From the NCBI GenBank assembly GCA_900752215.1, contig CAADUO010000032.1, positions 1 through 23,884 on the forward strand: 23,884 nt of DNA. The letters are read 5' to 3'. The position numbers and the translations under genes are program-made. Below the pieces are notes generated by a model that saw nothing but the letters and a program-made list of their open reading frames with translations, had not been told where the DNA came from and did not search any database. The stretch comes from an uncultured Collinsella sp. Lineage in GTDB: Bacteria > Actinomycetota > Coriobacteriia > Coriobacteriales > Coriobacteriaceae. Of this stretch, positions 1-7,683 are shown piece after piece. How positions within the stretch are numbered: position 1 is the stretch's first letter; each line of letters starts with the position of its first letter.

Positions 1-96
1 GCCTGCAACACCTGCAATGGCGAGACGGTCGACTGTATGAAGGGCGCCTGCATGTGCGGCCCCGTGTTCGATGCTTCCAAGGTGGTGGTCTTCTAG
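1..96 (+). CDS. pyrK: Dihydroorotate dehydrogenase electron-transfer subunit PyrK, C-terminal fragment
   Basis: Only the last 31 codons are in the window; the reading frame is open from base 1 to the TAG at 94-96. The fragment is cysteine-rich (Cys at fragment residues 2, 5, 12, 17 and 19) and ends in CGPVFDASKVVVF. This matches the end of the PyrK/ferredoxin-reductase-like subunit, where the last ligand of the [2Fe-2S] cluster lies just before a GPVFDA motif. In that family PyrK carries FAD and the iron-sulfur cluster and passes electrons from the class 1B dihydroorotate dehydrogenase to NAD+. The gene directly downstream is a class 1B pyrD whose GTG start overlaps this stop by one base, which supports the call. 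Cys19 lies where relatives usually have a non-cysteine residue. The 5' part of the gene is outside the window. Confidence 0.85.
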   Translation, partial: ACNTCNGETVDCMKGACMCGPVFDASKVVVF

Positions 97-1019
97 TGTG
101 TACCGTGAACATGGCCGTCGATTTCGGCGGCGTCAAGATGCAGAACCCCATCAACACCGCAGCCGGTACCTTCGGCTACGGTTGGCAGTTCCAGAACTTC
201 TTTGATGTCTTCCAGCTGGGCGCCATCACCACTAAGGGCTGCGCCGCCGAGCCCTGGCCGGGCAACCCTGCGCCCCGCATGGCCGAGATTCCCGGCGGTA
301 TGATCAACTCCGTGGGCTTGCAGAACCCCGGTGTCGCCGCCTTCGCCCGTGAGTCCGGCCCGTGGCTCGAGCAGCTGTCCAAGGACGGTTGCCAAGTCAT
401 TTGTCAGGTTGCCGGTCACTCTGTTGACGAGTTTGTGCGCGCGCTCGAGATGTATGTCGAGCTGTGCCCCTGGGCTGCCGGCTACGAGATCAACGTCAGC
501 TGCCCCAATATCGCCGCCGGCGGTGCCGCCATGGGCTCCTCGCCCGAGGGCGCCTCTGCCGTTATGGCTGCCTGCCGTAAGGTGACCGATAAGCCGCTGT
601 TCGTCAAGATGGCTCCGGTCAACGTCGCCGAGATTGCCAAGGCTCTCGAGGCCGCCGGCGCCGACGGCCTTTCGGTCATTAACTCCATCCAGGGCATGGC
701 CATCGATGTTCATACCCGCAAGTCCCGTGTGGCCAAGCCCAAGGGCGGCCTTTCGGGCCCGCTGTGCCACCACATCGCCGTGCGCATGGTCTGGGAGGTT
801 GCCCAGGCCGTCGATATCCCCATCAACGGTGTCGGTGGTGTCATGACCGGCGAGGATGCGGCTGAGTTTATCTTGGCCGGCGCCACCTGCGTGTCGGTCG
901 GCATGGCCAACTTTGTCGATCCGTGCGCTTCGCTCAAGATTGCGCACGAGCTCGAGGCCTGGGCGGAGTCCCAGGGCGTGAAGGACATCAATGAGCTGGT
1001 AGGTGCTTTCGAATGCTAG
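96..1019 (+). CDS. pyrD: Dihydroorotate dehydrogenase class 1B, catalytic subunit
   Basis: A 307-residue FMN-dependent TIM-barrel enzyme that oxidises dihydroorotate to orotate in pyrimidine synthesis. Visible motifs are NSVGLQNPG (71-79), NVSCPN with the catalytic cysteine at 136 (class 1 enzymes use Cys, class 2 use Ser), VKMAP (170-174) and the FMN-phosphate-binding stretch around NGVGGV (244-249). A Cys-type enzyme next to pyrK indicates the 1B, NAD-linked form. The frame is open further upstream, but I chose GTG at 96. It overlaps the pyrK stop (TAGTG) and has AAGGTGG about 10 nt before it; the resulting length fits the family. GTG at 105 and ATG at 111 are alternative starts. The pyrF start lies inside the 3' end, so translation is probably coupled. 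Confidence 0.95.
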   Translation: MCTVNMAVDFGGVKMQNPINTAAGTFGYGWQFQNFFDVFQLGAITTKGCAAEPWPGNPAPRMAEIPGGMINSVGLQNPGVAAFARESGPWLEQLSKDGCQVICQVAGHSVDEFVRALEMYVELCPWAAGYEINVSCPNIAAGGAAMGSSPEGASAVMAACRKVTDKPLFVKMAPVNVAEIAKALEAAGADGLSVINSIQGMAIDVHTRKSRVAKPKGGLSGPLCHHIAVRMVWEVAQAVDIPINGVGGVMTGEDAAEFILAGATCVSVGMANFVDPCASLKIAHELEAWAESQGVKDINELVGAFEC

Positions 1020-1729
1020 AGACCGATGCCCGCGACCGTGTTATCGTCGCCCTCGACTGCGACCGTGAGCGTGCGCTCGAGCTCGCCCACGAGCTTTCTG
1101 GTCATGCCGCTTGGCTCAAGGTCGGCATGACGCTCTATTACGCTGAGGGCCCCGAGATCGTCAAGACGTTTAAGGACCTGGGTTTTAAGGTCTTCCTCGA
1201 CCTCAAGTTCCATGACATTCCGCATCAGGTGCGCGGTGCCGCCCGTTCGGCCTCGCTTGCCGGTGCCGACCTGCTCTCGGTCCATGGACTGGGTTCGGGC
1301 GCTATGCTCGCTGCGTGCCGCGAGGGTGCCGAGGAGGCGCGCGAGGACCGCGCCAAGCTTGTCGCCATCACCGTGCTCACGAGCATGAACCAGGATTCGC
1401 TGGCCGAGATCGGCGTCGAGTCGCCCGTCGCCGAGGAAGCCGCCCGCCTGGCAAAGCTTGCCCAGGCCAACGGCATCGACGGCATCGTGTGCTCGCCGAT
1501 GGAGGCCCATGACATGCGCGAGCTGCTCGGCCCCGATGCGCTGATCGTGACTCCTGGCGTGCGTCCGGTGGGTGCCGCCCTGGGCGATCAATCCCGCGTG
1601 GCGACGCCCTCCCAGGCTATCGAGCGCGGTGCGAGCCACATCGTGGTTGGCCGACCCATCACCGGTGCCGACGACCCGGTTGCCGCATTTGACGCTATCG
1701 TTGCCGAGCTGGTCGAAAACGTCGCCTAA
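1013..1729 (+). CDS. pyrF: Orotidine 5'-phosphate decarboxylase
   Basis: 238 residues, normal for a group 1 PyrF. It converts OMP to UMP, the last step of the pathway fed by PyrD. Visible are the N-terminal VALDC strand (12-16), LKVGM (35-39) and the catalytic signature DLKFHDIP (63-70) with Asp63, Lys65 and Asp68. Also present are TPGVRP (180-185) and the phosphate-binding GRPI (213-216) near the C-terminus. The ATG lies inside the last codons of pyrD (7-nt overlap), so pyrK-pyrD-pyrF is one transcription unit. No canonical terminator follows; the next 240 nt hold a long inverted repeat, listed separately. Confidence 0.97.
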   Translation: MLETDARDRVIVALDCDRERALELAHELSGHAAWLKVGMTLYYAEGPEIVKTFKDLGFKVFLDLKFHDIPHQVRGAARSASLAGADLLSVHGLGSGAMLAACREGAEEAREDRAKLVAITVLTSMNQDSLAEIGVESPVAEEAARLAKLAQANGIDGIVCSPMEAHDMRELLGPDALIVTPGVRPVGAALGDQSRVATPSQAIERGASHIVVGRPITGADDPVAAFDAIVAELVENVA

Positions 1730-1774
1730 AAGTTTCCCTCAAGTCACCACTTTTGGGTCTCAATAGCACAAATT

Positions 1775-1867
1775 AGCCCCTGTGCCTGCGAAAACTTTCT
1801 CATCCTTTGTGTGGAATCGCAGGTCAGGGGCTCAACTTTGACCTCCGTATATTGCACTTTTCGCAGG
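1775..1867 (+). repeat. Intergenic inverted repeat with a competing third arm
   Basis: Between pyrF and mihF, the arm at 1775-1791 (AGCCCCTGTGCCTGCGA) pairs with 1817-1832 (TCGCAGGTCAGGGGCT). This gives 8 + 7 base pairs separated by a small internal loop, around a 25-nt loop. The inner part of the left arm, CCTGCGAAAA at 1785-1794, is also a perfect 10-nt complement of TTTTCGCAGG at 1858-1867, so two mutually exclusive folds are possible. Neither arm is followed by a T-run, so this is not a textbook terminator. It may act as a 3' end or processing site for the pyr mRNA, or be part of a dispersed repeat. Confidence 0.55.
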
Positions 1868-1916
1868 TATCGTCTAACCTATGGTGCCGTCGATTGGGCA
1901 TTTAGCGCGTTTGACG

Positions 1917-1925
1917 TGCTAAAAT
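1917..1925 (+). promoter_or_regulatory. Candidate extended -10 promoter of mihF
   Basis: TGC followed by TAAAAT forms an extended -10 element about 45 nt before the mihF ATG. It predicts a transcript start near 1932 and a leader of about 38 nt. No well-spaced -35 is visible; TTGACG at 1911-1916 is too close. The same TGC plus -10 layout occurs upstream of rpsT. This is pattern-based only. Confidence 0.35.
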
Positions 1926-1969
1926 GCCAATTATTGAATCAGATATAACCCAACTATTTGGAGGTTCGA

Positions 1970-2278
1970 ATGGCACTCCCTCAGCTTACCGACGAGCAGC
2001 GCAAGCAGGCTCTTGAGAAGGCTGCCGCCGCACGTCACGCTCGCGCTGAGCTTCGCGAGCAGATCAAAAAGGGCGAGAAGTCCCTCGAGTCCGTGCTCAA
2101 CTCCGATGACCCCATCGCTTCCCGCATGAAGGTTTCCACCCTCATCGAGTCTCTCCCCGGTTATGGCAAGGCCAAGGCCGCCAAGATCATGGAGGAGCTC
2201 GGCATCTCCGCTACCCGTCGCGTCCAGGGCCTTGGCGTCCGTCAGCGCGAGCAGCTCCTCGAGCAGCTGACCAAATAA
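1970..2278 (+). CDS. mihF: Actinobacterial integration host factor (mIHF)
   Basis: A 102-residue basic DNA-binding protein of the mIHF family, a nucleoid-associated protein typical of Actinobacteria and unrelated in fold to E. coli IHF. The N-terminal helix is rich in Ala, Arg and Glu. The C-terminal half carries the helix-two-turn-helix region around LPGYGKAKAAKIMEELGI, followed by TRRVQGLGVRQREQLLE, as in family members. The frame is open upstream, but ATG at 1970 has GGAGG at 1960-1964 with 5-nt spacing and gives the usual length. gmk starts at the very next base after the stop, and the mihF-gmk-rpoZ order is standard in Actinobacteria. A useful taxonomic marker in this window. Confidence 0.93.
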   Translation: MALPQLTDEQRKQALEKAAAARHARAELREQIKKGEKSLESVLNSDDPIASRMKVSTLIESLPGYGKAKAAKIMEELGISATRRVQGLGVRQREQLLEQLTK

Positions 2279-2848
2279 GTGAGCGCTCAGGATTCAAAGC
2301 TCTTTGTGATTTCTGGACCGTCAGGTGCAGGCAAGGGCACGCTCGTCACTCGTGTGCGCGAGCGCCGCTCGAACCTGGGCCTGACGGTTTCGGCTACCAC
2401 GCGAGCACCACGCAAAGGTGAGGTCGACGGCGTCAACTACTTTTTCCTGACGCGCGAGGAGTTCGACCGCCGCGTGGCAAACGGTGAGTTTGTTGAGTGG
2501 GCCGAGGTCCACGGTAACTGTTACGGTACGTTGGTGAGCGAGGTTCAGTCCAAGCTCGCCTCTGGTTCGTCTTTGATCTTGGAGATTGATGTCCAGGGTG
2601 CCCTGCAGGTCAAGGAGCGTTTCCCCGAGGCCGTGTTGATCTTTATCAAGCCGCCTTCGCTTGAGGTGTTACGCGATCGCCTGGTCGGTCGCGGTACCGA
2701 GACGCCCGAAACGATTGAGCTGCGTATGGCAAACGCCGCCCATGAGCTTGCCCTTGCCGACCGCTACGACGACGTCGTGGTGAATGACGATCTCGACCGC
2801 GCGACCGATGAGCTCGTTCGCGTTCTCGATATGCATGAAAGGATCTGA
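2279..2848 (+). CDS. gmk: Guanylate kinase
   Basis: 189 residues. Phosphorylates GMP (and dGMP) to GDP with ATP. The P-loop GPSGAGKGT is at residues 13-21. The GMP-binding region follows with SATTRAPRKGEVDGVNYFF and a FVEWAEVHGNCYGT segment typical of the family, and IEIDVQG-type residues appear as LEIDVQGA. The start is GTG at 2279, immediately after the mihF TAA with no gap, which suggests coupled translation. Length and motifs are normal. Confidence 0.97.
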   Translation: MSAQDSKLFVISGPSGAGKGTLVTRVRERRSNLGLTVSATTRAPRKGEVDGVNYFFLTREEFDRRVANGEFVEWAEVHGNCYGTLVSEVQSKLASGSSLILEIDVQGALQVKERFPEAVLIFIKPPSLEVLRDRLVGRGTETPETIELRMANAAHELALADRYDDVVVNDDLDRATDELVRVLDMHERI

Positions 2849-2853
2849 GGTCC

Positions 2854-3135
2854 GTGTCCGTTGTAAAGCCTTGCATTGACGATCTTCTGGAGAAGACCGA
2901 TCACAACCGCTTCCTGCTCGCTTCGCTTGCCTCCAAGCGTGCCTGCGACATCAATAGCATGCTGCGCGGCCAGCATAACCGCGTGCTCGCCGTCCAGGAT
3001 GTCGACGACATCACCATTGCGCTCTCCGGCGCCGATACCATCTCGATGGCTATGGACGAGATCGTCGACGGCGATATCTCCTACGATGAGGCCCGTTACG
3101 AGAAGGCGCTCGGCCACAAGGTTGCTGAAGCCTAA
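2854..3135 (+). CDS. rpoZ: DNA-directed RNA polymerase omega subunit
   Basis: 93 residues. Omega is a small chaperone-like subunit that helps assemble beta-prime into RNA polymerase. The N-terminal KPCIDDLLEKTDHNRFLLA, then SKRACDINSM and a C-terminal segment with DEIVDGDISY, resemble the RpoZ/Rpb6 fold and its usual sequence. Position directly after gmk is the strongest context. The start is GTG at 2854, 5 nt after gmk, with AAAGGA upstream at the end of gmk. The next gene begins at the base after the stop. Confidence 0.9.
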   Translation: MSVVKPCIDDLLEKTDHNRFLLASLASKRACDINSMLRGQHNRVLAVQDVDDITIALSGADTISMAMDEIVDGDISYDEARYEKALGHKVAEA

Positions 3136-4380
3136 ATGGCAGCTCGCGTCTGCCTGGTCCACTATCACGAGGTTGGACTGAAGGGCAAGAACCGCGCACA
3201 TTTTGAGCATATCCTCATGGATAACATTAAGGCGGCCTTGGCCGCCTTTTCCGTGAATGCCGTGTCTCGAATTTCCGGTTATATCCTCGTGACCTTTAAC
3301 GAGCATCAGGCCGACGATGCGGCGCGCGTTATTCGCACCGTCCCCGGCGTTGCCCGCGTGTCCCTGGCGTACCACACCAACCGTGACCCGCAGGAGTACT
3401 GTGCCGCCGCTGTGAAGGCGCTGCGCGAGTTTGGTCCCTTCGAGTCGTTTAAGGTGCATGCCAAGCGCTCTAACACCGACTATGAGCTTACCTCGATTGA
3501 TATCAATCGACAGGTGGGCGAGGTGCTGTGCGAGGCGTTTCCCGATAAAAAGGTCCAGATGCACGACCCCGACGCAATGGTGCACGTGCTGGTGGTCCAG
3601 GGTAGCGTCTACGTGTACGCGCGCTCCGAGCGCGGCGTGGGCGGTCTGCCGGTGGGTTCTGCCGGCAAGGTCGTGACGCTTCTGTCGTCGGGCATCGATT
3701 CTCCGGTGGCGACCTGGATGCTCGCGCGTCGTGGCGCGGTGTGCGTGCCGGTACATTTCTCCGGCCGTCCGCAGACGCCCGATACGAGCGAGTATTTGGT
3801 GCAGGACATCATCCGTGCGCTTGAGCCGGGCGTTCAGATCGGTCGCCTGTACGTTGTCCCGTTTGGCGACTGCCAGCGCGAGATCTCGGTTACCTGCCCC
3901 AGCAACCTGCGCGTGATCATGTACCGTCGCATTATGTATTCGGTTGCCGAGCGCATTGCGCATATCGAGGGCGCCAAGGCTATCGTGACCGGCGAATCGC
4001 TCGGTCAGGTTGCCTCCCAGACGCTCGAGAACATCATGGCCGTCAACGAGGCCGTGAAGATCCCCGTGTTCCGTCCGTTGATCGGTTCGGACAAGCAGGA
4101 GATCATCGCACGCGCTGAGGAAATCGGTACCTTCGATATCTCGACCGAGGCTGCTCCCGATTGCTGCACGCTGTTTATGCCGCGTCGTCCCGAGACGCAT
4201 GCCAAGCTCGATGCCGTGCATGAGGCATGGGAGCTGTTCGATCACGAGGAGATGATTGAGCGTTTGCTCAAACAGACCGAGTATATCGACTTCGAGAGCA
4301 ACACGTATAAGGCCCCTAAGACCTTAAAACGCAAGCATTCCGAGCTCGCTCCACGTGAGATTTACCAAGATCACGAATAA
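3136..4380 (+). CDS. thiI: tRNA 4-thiouridine synthase ThiI (no rhodanese domain)
   Basis: 414 residues. ThiI adenylates and thiolates U8 of tRNA; in some bacteria it also supplies sulfur for thiazole synthesis. Domains in order are an N-terminal ferredoxin-like segment, a THUMP domain (about 60-165) and a PP-loop ATPase with SSGIDSP at 184-190. Near the C-terminus is a DCCTLFMPRRPETHA segment with cysteines at 343-344. The protein stops before a rhodanese domain. In rhodanese-less ThiI, sulfur is thought to come directly from a cysteine desulfurase, and none is in this window. ATG directly abuts the rpoZ stop. A terminator-like hairpin lies inside the coding region at 3229-3250. Confidence 0.93.
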   Translation: MAARVCLVHYHEVGLKGKNRAHFEHILMDNIKAALAAFSVNAVSRISGYILVTFNEHQADDAARVIRTVPGVARVSLAYHTNRDPQEYCAAAVKALREFGPFESFKVHAKRSNTDYELTSIDINRQVGEVLCEAFPDKKVQMHDPDAMVHVLVVQGSVYVYARSERGVGGLPVGSAGKVVTLLSSGIDSPVATWMLARRGAVCVPVHFSGRPQTPDTSEYLVQDIIRALEPGVQIGRLYVVPFGDCQREISVTCPSNLRVIMYRRIMYSVAERIAHIEGAKAIVTGESLGQVASQTLENIMAVNEAVKIPVFRPLIGSDKQEIIARAEEIGTFDISTEAAPDCCTLFMPRRPETHAKLDAVHEAWELFDHEEMIERLLKQTEYIDFESNTYKAPKTLKRKHSELAPREIYQDHE

Positions 4381-4390
4381 TGTTGTGTAT

Positions 4391-4426
4391 AGACCGGCGG
4401 TGATTTTGCATCGTCGGTCTTTTTCT
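4391..4426 (+). terminator. Intrinsic terminator after thiI
   Basis: AGACCGGCG (4391-4399) pairs with CGTCGGTCT (4412-4420) over nine pairs including one G-U. A 12-nt loop lies between them and a T-rich stretch (TTTTTCT) follows. It begins 10 nt after the thiI stop and ends the mihF-gmk-rpoZ-thiI unit. Confidence 0.85.
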
Positions 4427-4594
4427 ATCTGGGCATTAGGCGATAAACGGTTCATTTGTTGACGTGTGCCTGAATAAATGGACACTTTTCCGCAAGGTTT
4501 TGGTCAGCTTTTGGTTTGACCGCGATAACCGGTGTGGACGTGCGGAGGCTGCGACGTTCGTTTCCTGACACGATGGTGTTGGGAGGTGTTTGCT

Positions 4595-5305
4595 ATGGCG
4601 CAGCGCGAGCAACACGAACGGGTTAAACGGATGGACCGCTGGGCAGAAAAGCTGCTCGGCCATAAGGCGATGGTCGTGGCGATCCTGGTTGTCATTGCCG
4701 CCGCGAGCGGCTTGGCGATGGCAGGTTTTGGTGGTCACTCCAGCGACGTATCGTTTGAGCGTAGTGATGAGGCGAGCGCCTCGGATGTGCGCGGGGCCGG
4801 GGATGCGTCACCTGATGATGCCGATGAGTCGTCTGCCAAGAGTTCTTCTGCTGCCGAGGTGTACGTCGATGTTGATGGCGCCGTTGTGAAGCCTGGCGTG
4901 TACCGGCTTAAAGATGGGGCGCGGGTGTCCCAGGCGATTGATGCCGCCGGAGGGCTTACGGCCGAGGCGGATGTGACGGGTCTTAACCGTGCGTCCAAGA
5001 TCACCGATGGTCAAAAGATCTATGTGCCGACGGTAGGGGAGCAACAAACGGCTGCGGCCGTCGGCGGCGCCGAAAGCGGCGCTTCCACGACCCCTGGTAC
5101 AGGGTCTTCGTCGGGACTTGTGAACATCAATACGGCAAGTGCGGCGGAGCTGCAGACGCTTTCGGGCATCGGGCCTTCTATGGCCCAGTCGATTATCGAC
5201 GAGCGGACGCAAAACGGGGCCTTTGCCTCGGTCGATGACCTTATGCGCGTATCGGGGATCGGTGAGAAGAAGCTCGCCAAAATTAAAGATTGCATCTGCG
5301 TATGA
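4595..5305 (+). CDS. comEA: Competence protein ComEA (membrane-anchored DNA receptor)
   Basis: 236 residues. ComEA binds double-stranded DNA outside the membrane and hands it to the uptake channel. Visible are one transmembrane anchor (about 25-44), an acidic/Ser-rich linker (about 50-87), a SLBB-type domain (about 88-147) beginning VYVDVDGAVVKPGVY, and a Gly/Ser/Thr linker. A C-terminal double helix-hairpin-helix follows, with GIGPSMA (191-197) and GIGEKKL (221-227). The frame is open from 4532, but ATG at 4595 has GGGAGGTG at 4581-4588 with 6-nt spacing. The stop overlaps the comEC ATG (ATGA), so the two are coupled. The 168 nt upstream hold no convincing promoter. Confidence 0.94.
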   Translation: MAQREQHERVKRMDRWAEKLLGHKAMVVAILVVIAAASGLAMAGFGGHSSDVSFERSDEASASDVRGAGDASPDDADESSAKSSSAAEVYVDVDGAVVKPGVYRLKDGARVSQAIDAAGGLTAEADVTGLNRASKITDGQKIYVPTVGEQQTAAAVGGAESGASTTPGTGSSSGLVNINTASAAELQTLSGIGPSMAQSIIDERTQNGAFASVDDLMRVSGIGEKKLAKIKDCICV

Positions 5306-7605
5306 GTGCGACCGAGCGCGAGCATGTGATGCCACCGCGGCCTTTGATGCCGTGGACGATAGCCCTTTGCGCCGGCTTGTGTGCGAGCTGTGGCTTGGTA
5401 CTTAACGTGGCAGTCGATGTGCTGCTGGAAGAGCGGGCGGCGCCCGTCACATTGCTTATGGCCTTTCCCGTTGCGGCAGCAGGGTGCATCGTATTGGCTC
5501 GGTCCTGCATGCGCCTTGTGCGATGGAGGCGATGGCTGTATGCCGCGGCCCTCGGCCTCGTGGCGGGAGCGGTCGTGTCCGCGGGTTGGGCGATAGGGGC
5601 GCTGCGCGCTTCGAGGGCGTTGGATAATCGGGCTGCGAGCAGTCTCGAGTTTGTTGTGTACGGCGACCCGTCCATCAATGACGGTGCGTACTCCTATACC
5701 TGCGATGCGTATGCGGGCGAAAAGCGTTTGGGTCAGGTACGGCTGTCGTGTGATCGTGAGCTTGGCGCCGGTTCGCATGTACGTGCTATCGGTCGAATTT
5801 CGCGCTTTGAGAATGATGCGTATGGGCGCTCACGCGTGCTTCGGGGCGAGCTTCGAAAGGTTAAAGTCGTCCGGTTGGTATCGATCGACGAGGGCCCTCC
5901 AGGCCCGTTGTCTTGGCTTCGAAACGAGCTCCTTGCCGTTATCGCGCCCGCGACCGATCCAGCGCGCTCGCTCATTGCCGGCGTTGTCTGCGGACGCTCG
6001 GCCGAGCTGCGTGCCCAGCCGGCGGGCGATTGGTTTTCGGTAACGGGCACCGCACATCTTATCGCTGTCTCGGGTAGTCATCTTGCCATCGTGGGGTTTG
6101 TGATTGAGAGCGCCCTGCAAAAGACACGCCTCTCTCGTGGGCTGCAGCGGGGGCTGTTGGTGCTGGCCCTCGCTGCCTATGCCGTTTTTACGGGCGCTTC
6201 TCCCTCGGCCGTGCGCGCGTGCTGCATGGTGGCGGCGACGCTTGTCGCCAACAGCGCCGGACGTCGTCGGCATGGCCTCTCGGCTCTGTTCGTCACCATG
6301 GCAATCTTTGTGTTGCTGCGTCCGACGGTATTGTTCGAAATGGGTTTTCAGCTTTCGTGCGTCAGTGTTTTTGCCATCCTTTGTTTTTGCCCCTACGCCA
6401 CCTACGCCTTGGGCGAGCTGGGCATGCCATCGGGTGTCGCCAGCGTTTTGTCTGTCACGCTGTGCTCGCAGCTGGCGACACTTCCCGTTACGATTCCCGC
6501 ATTTGAGACGTTTTCGCTCATTGCCCCACTTGCAAATGCCGTGATCGGTCCGGTGATAAGCATGCTGCTCGCTGTATCGGTTGTGCTGGTGCCCTGCTCG
6601 CTTGTGCCGCTGCTGCGTCACGGGGCGCTCGTGGTGCCCATGATTGTCGCCCGCTGTGCTCTGTTCTTTGAACAGCTCTTTGCTGCCGTTCCGGGCGCAT
6701 CCGTAAGCGTGCCGTCCGATACGCCCTTGGTATATGTGGTGCCGTTCGCGCTGGTGGCCATCTTGGTCTGGTGGCCACGCCCCCGCGCGCGGAGTATGGC
6801 AGCGGGGCTGCTGTGTTTAATGCTCGCAACGGGTGTTCCGTATGTCTATTGGGATCGATGTGCGCCGCCTTCGGTAACGGTCCTCGATGTTGGCCAGGCC
6901 GATGCGATTCTGGTTCGTCAGGGTGGCGCCGTGGCACTCGTCGACTGTGGGCTCGATGACCGCGTGGTGTCGGCGTTGGTTCGCAATAACGTCCACCATA
7001 TCGACGCCGTCTTCGTGACGCATTGGGACGAAGACCATTGGGGCGGTCTTCCCGACGTACTCGATCGTTTTTCGGTTGGAACCATTGCGGTCGCGGCCGA
7101 TGCACTTGACGGCGCGCCTACTGAGGTCCTGAATCGCCCGGGTGTAACGTATCGGCAGGTGGCTCGCGGAGACACGGTCGATATCGGCGCATTTCGGGCT
7201 CGTGTGATGTGGCCGTTTGACACGGTGGATGGCGAGGGCAATGAGGACTCTCTTGTTTTGCTGCTCTCCTACGCTCAGGAAGGCAAGAGCCTGCGCGTGC
7301 TCCTTACTGGTGACGCCGAGCTCGATCAGGAGCGCGAGTTTGTACAGGAGGTGGGAGATATCGATGTGCTCAAGCTGGGGCATCATGGCTCAAAAGTTTC
7401 CGTCGATACAGACCTGCTGGAAACGCTTAAGCCCGAGTTCTCTATCGCGAGCGCGGGCGAGGGCAACCGCTACGGCCATCCATCCGATGCCTGCATCGAT
7501 GCCGTTCGAGATGCGGGCGGCGCGTTCGCATGCACCATCGAACAAGGAGACATTACCGTCTCGCCGACCGTATCCGGTTTTGCCATGCGATGCCAGCGAC
7601 CGTGA
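5302..7605 (+). CDS. comEC: DNA uptake channel ComEC/Rec2
   Basis: 767 residues. ComEC forms the inner-membrane channel for single-stranded DNA in transformation. The N-terminus has hydrophobic helices and a soluble DUF4131-type region. The central Competence domain has many membrane segments and the conserved TGTAHLIAVSGSHLAIVG stretch. The C-terminal metallo-beta-lactamase-like domain (about 520-767) keeps THWDEDHWGG (HWDEDH at 574-579), an LLTGD motif and GHHGS (His694-695), so the proposed nuclease site appears intact. I chose ATG at 5302, overlapping the comEA stop by 4 nt. Full length and unbroken; whether the cell is naturally competent cannot be told from here. Confidence 0.96.
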   Translation: MSATEREHVMPPRPLMPWTIALCAGLCASCGLVLNVAVDVLLEERAAPVTLLMAFPVAAAGCIVLARSCMRLVRWRRWLYAAALGLVAGAVVSAGWAIGALRASRALDNRAASSLEFVVYGDPSINDGAYSYTCDAYAGEKRLGQVRLSCDRELGAGSHVRAIGRISRFENDAYGRSRVLRGELRKVKVVRLVSIDEGPPGPLSWLRNELLAVIAPATDPARSLIAGVVCGRSAELRAQPAGDWFSVTGTAHLIAVSGSHLAIVGFVIESALQKTRLSRGLQRGLLVLALAAYAVFTGASPSAVRACCMVAATLVANSAGRRRHGLSALFVTMAIFVLLRPTVLFEMGFQLSCVSVFAILCFCPYATYALGELGMPSGVASVLSVTLCSQLATLPVTIPAFETFSLIAPLANAVIGPVISMLLAVSVVLVPCSLVPLLRHGALVVPMIVARCALFFEQLFAAVPGASVSVPSDTPLVYVVPFALVAILVWWPRPRARSMAAGLLCLMLATGVPYVYWDRCAPPSVTVLDVGQADAILVRQGGAVALVDCGLDDRVVSALVRNNVHHIDAVFVTHWDEDHWGGLPDVLDRFSVGTIAVAADALDGAPTEVLNRPGVTYRQVARGDTVDIGAFRARVMWPFDTVDGEGNEDSLVLLLSYAQEGKSLRVLLTGDAELDQEREFVQEVGDIDVLKLGHHGSKVSVDTDLLETLKPEFSIASAGEGNRYGHPSDACIDAVRDAGGAFACTIEQGDITVSPTVSGFAMRCQRP

Positions 7606-7613
7606 TGCCGTCG

Positions 7614-7643
7614 TTGGCGCGGGACCAACCCCTGGGGTAAAAT
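7614..7643 (+). promoter_or_regulatory. Candidate promoter for holA
   Basis: TTGGCG (7614-7619) and TAAAAT (7638-7643) are separated by 18 nt, close to sigma-70-type consensus. They lie in the short gap between comEC and holA. An in-frame upstream ATG at 7642 falls inside the -10, which supports ATG 7684 as the true holA start. Confidence 0.45.
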
Positions 7644-7683
7644 GGCACGGTACGAATTCGAGAGTCTGCGAGAGGGGAGCGCG

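Noticed and set aside
1728..1745. Similarity of AAAAGTTTCCC after pyrF to the TAAAGTTTCC in the palindrome after pnp
   Set aside because: Only about 10 nt with mismatches and no shared hairpin; not enough to call a third copy.
1726..1756. CTAAAAGT/ACTTTTGG stem overlapping the pyrF stop as a terminator
   Set aside because: AT-rich, with a long loop and no T-run after it; too weak to call.
2764..4245. A 493-codon minus-strand frame opposite thiI and rpoZ
   Set aside because: Lies wholly opposite conserved genes and shows the same composition artefact.
4459..4529. TTGACG and TTGACC strings upstream of comEA as promoters
   Set aside because: No -10 hexamer at a workable distance.
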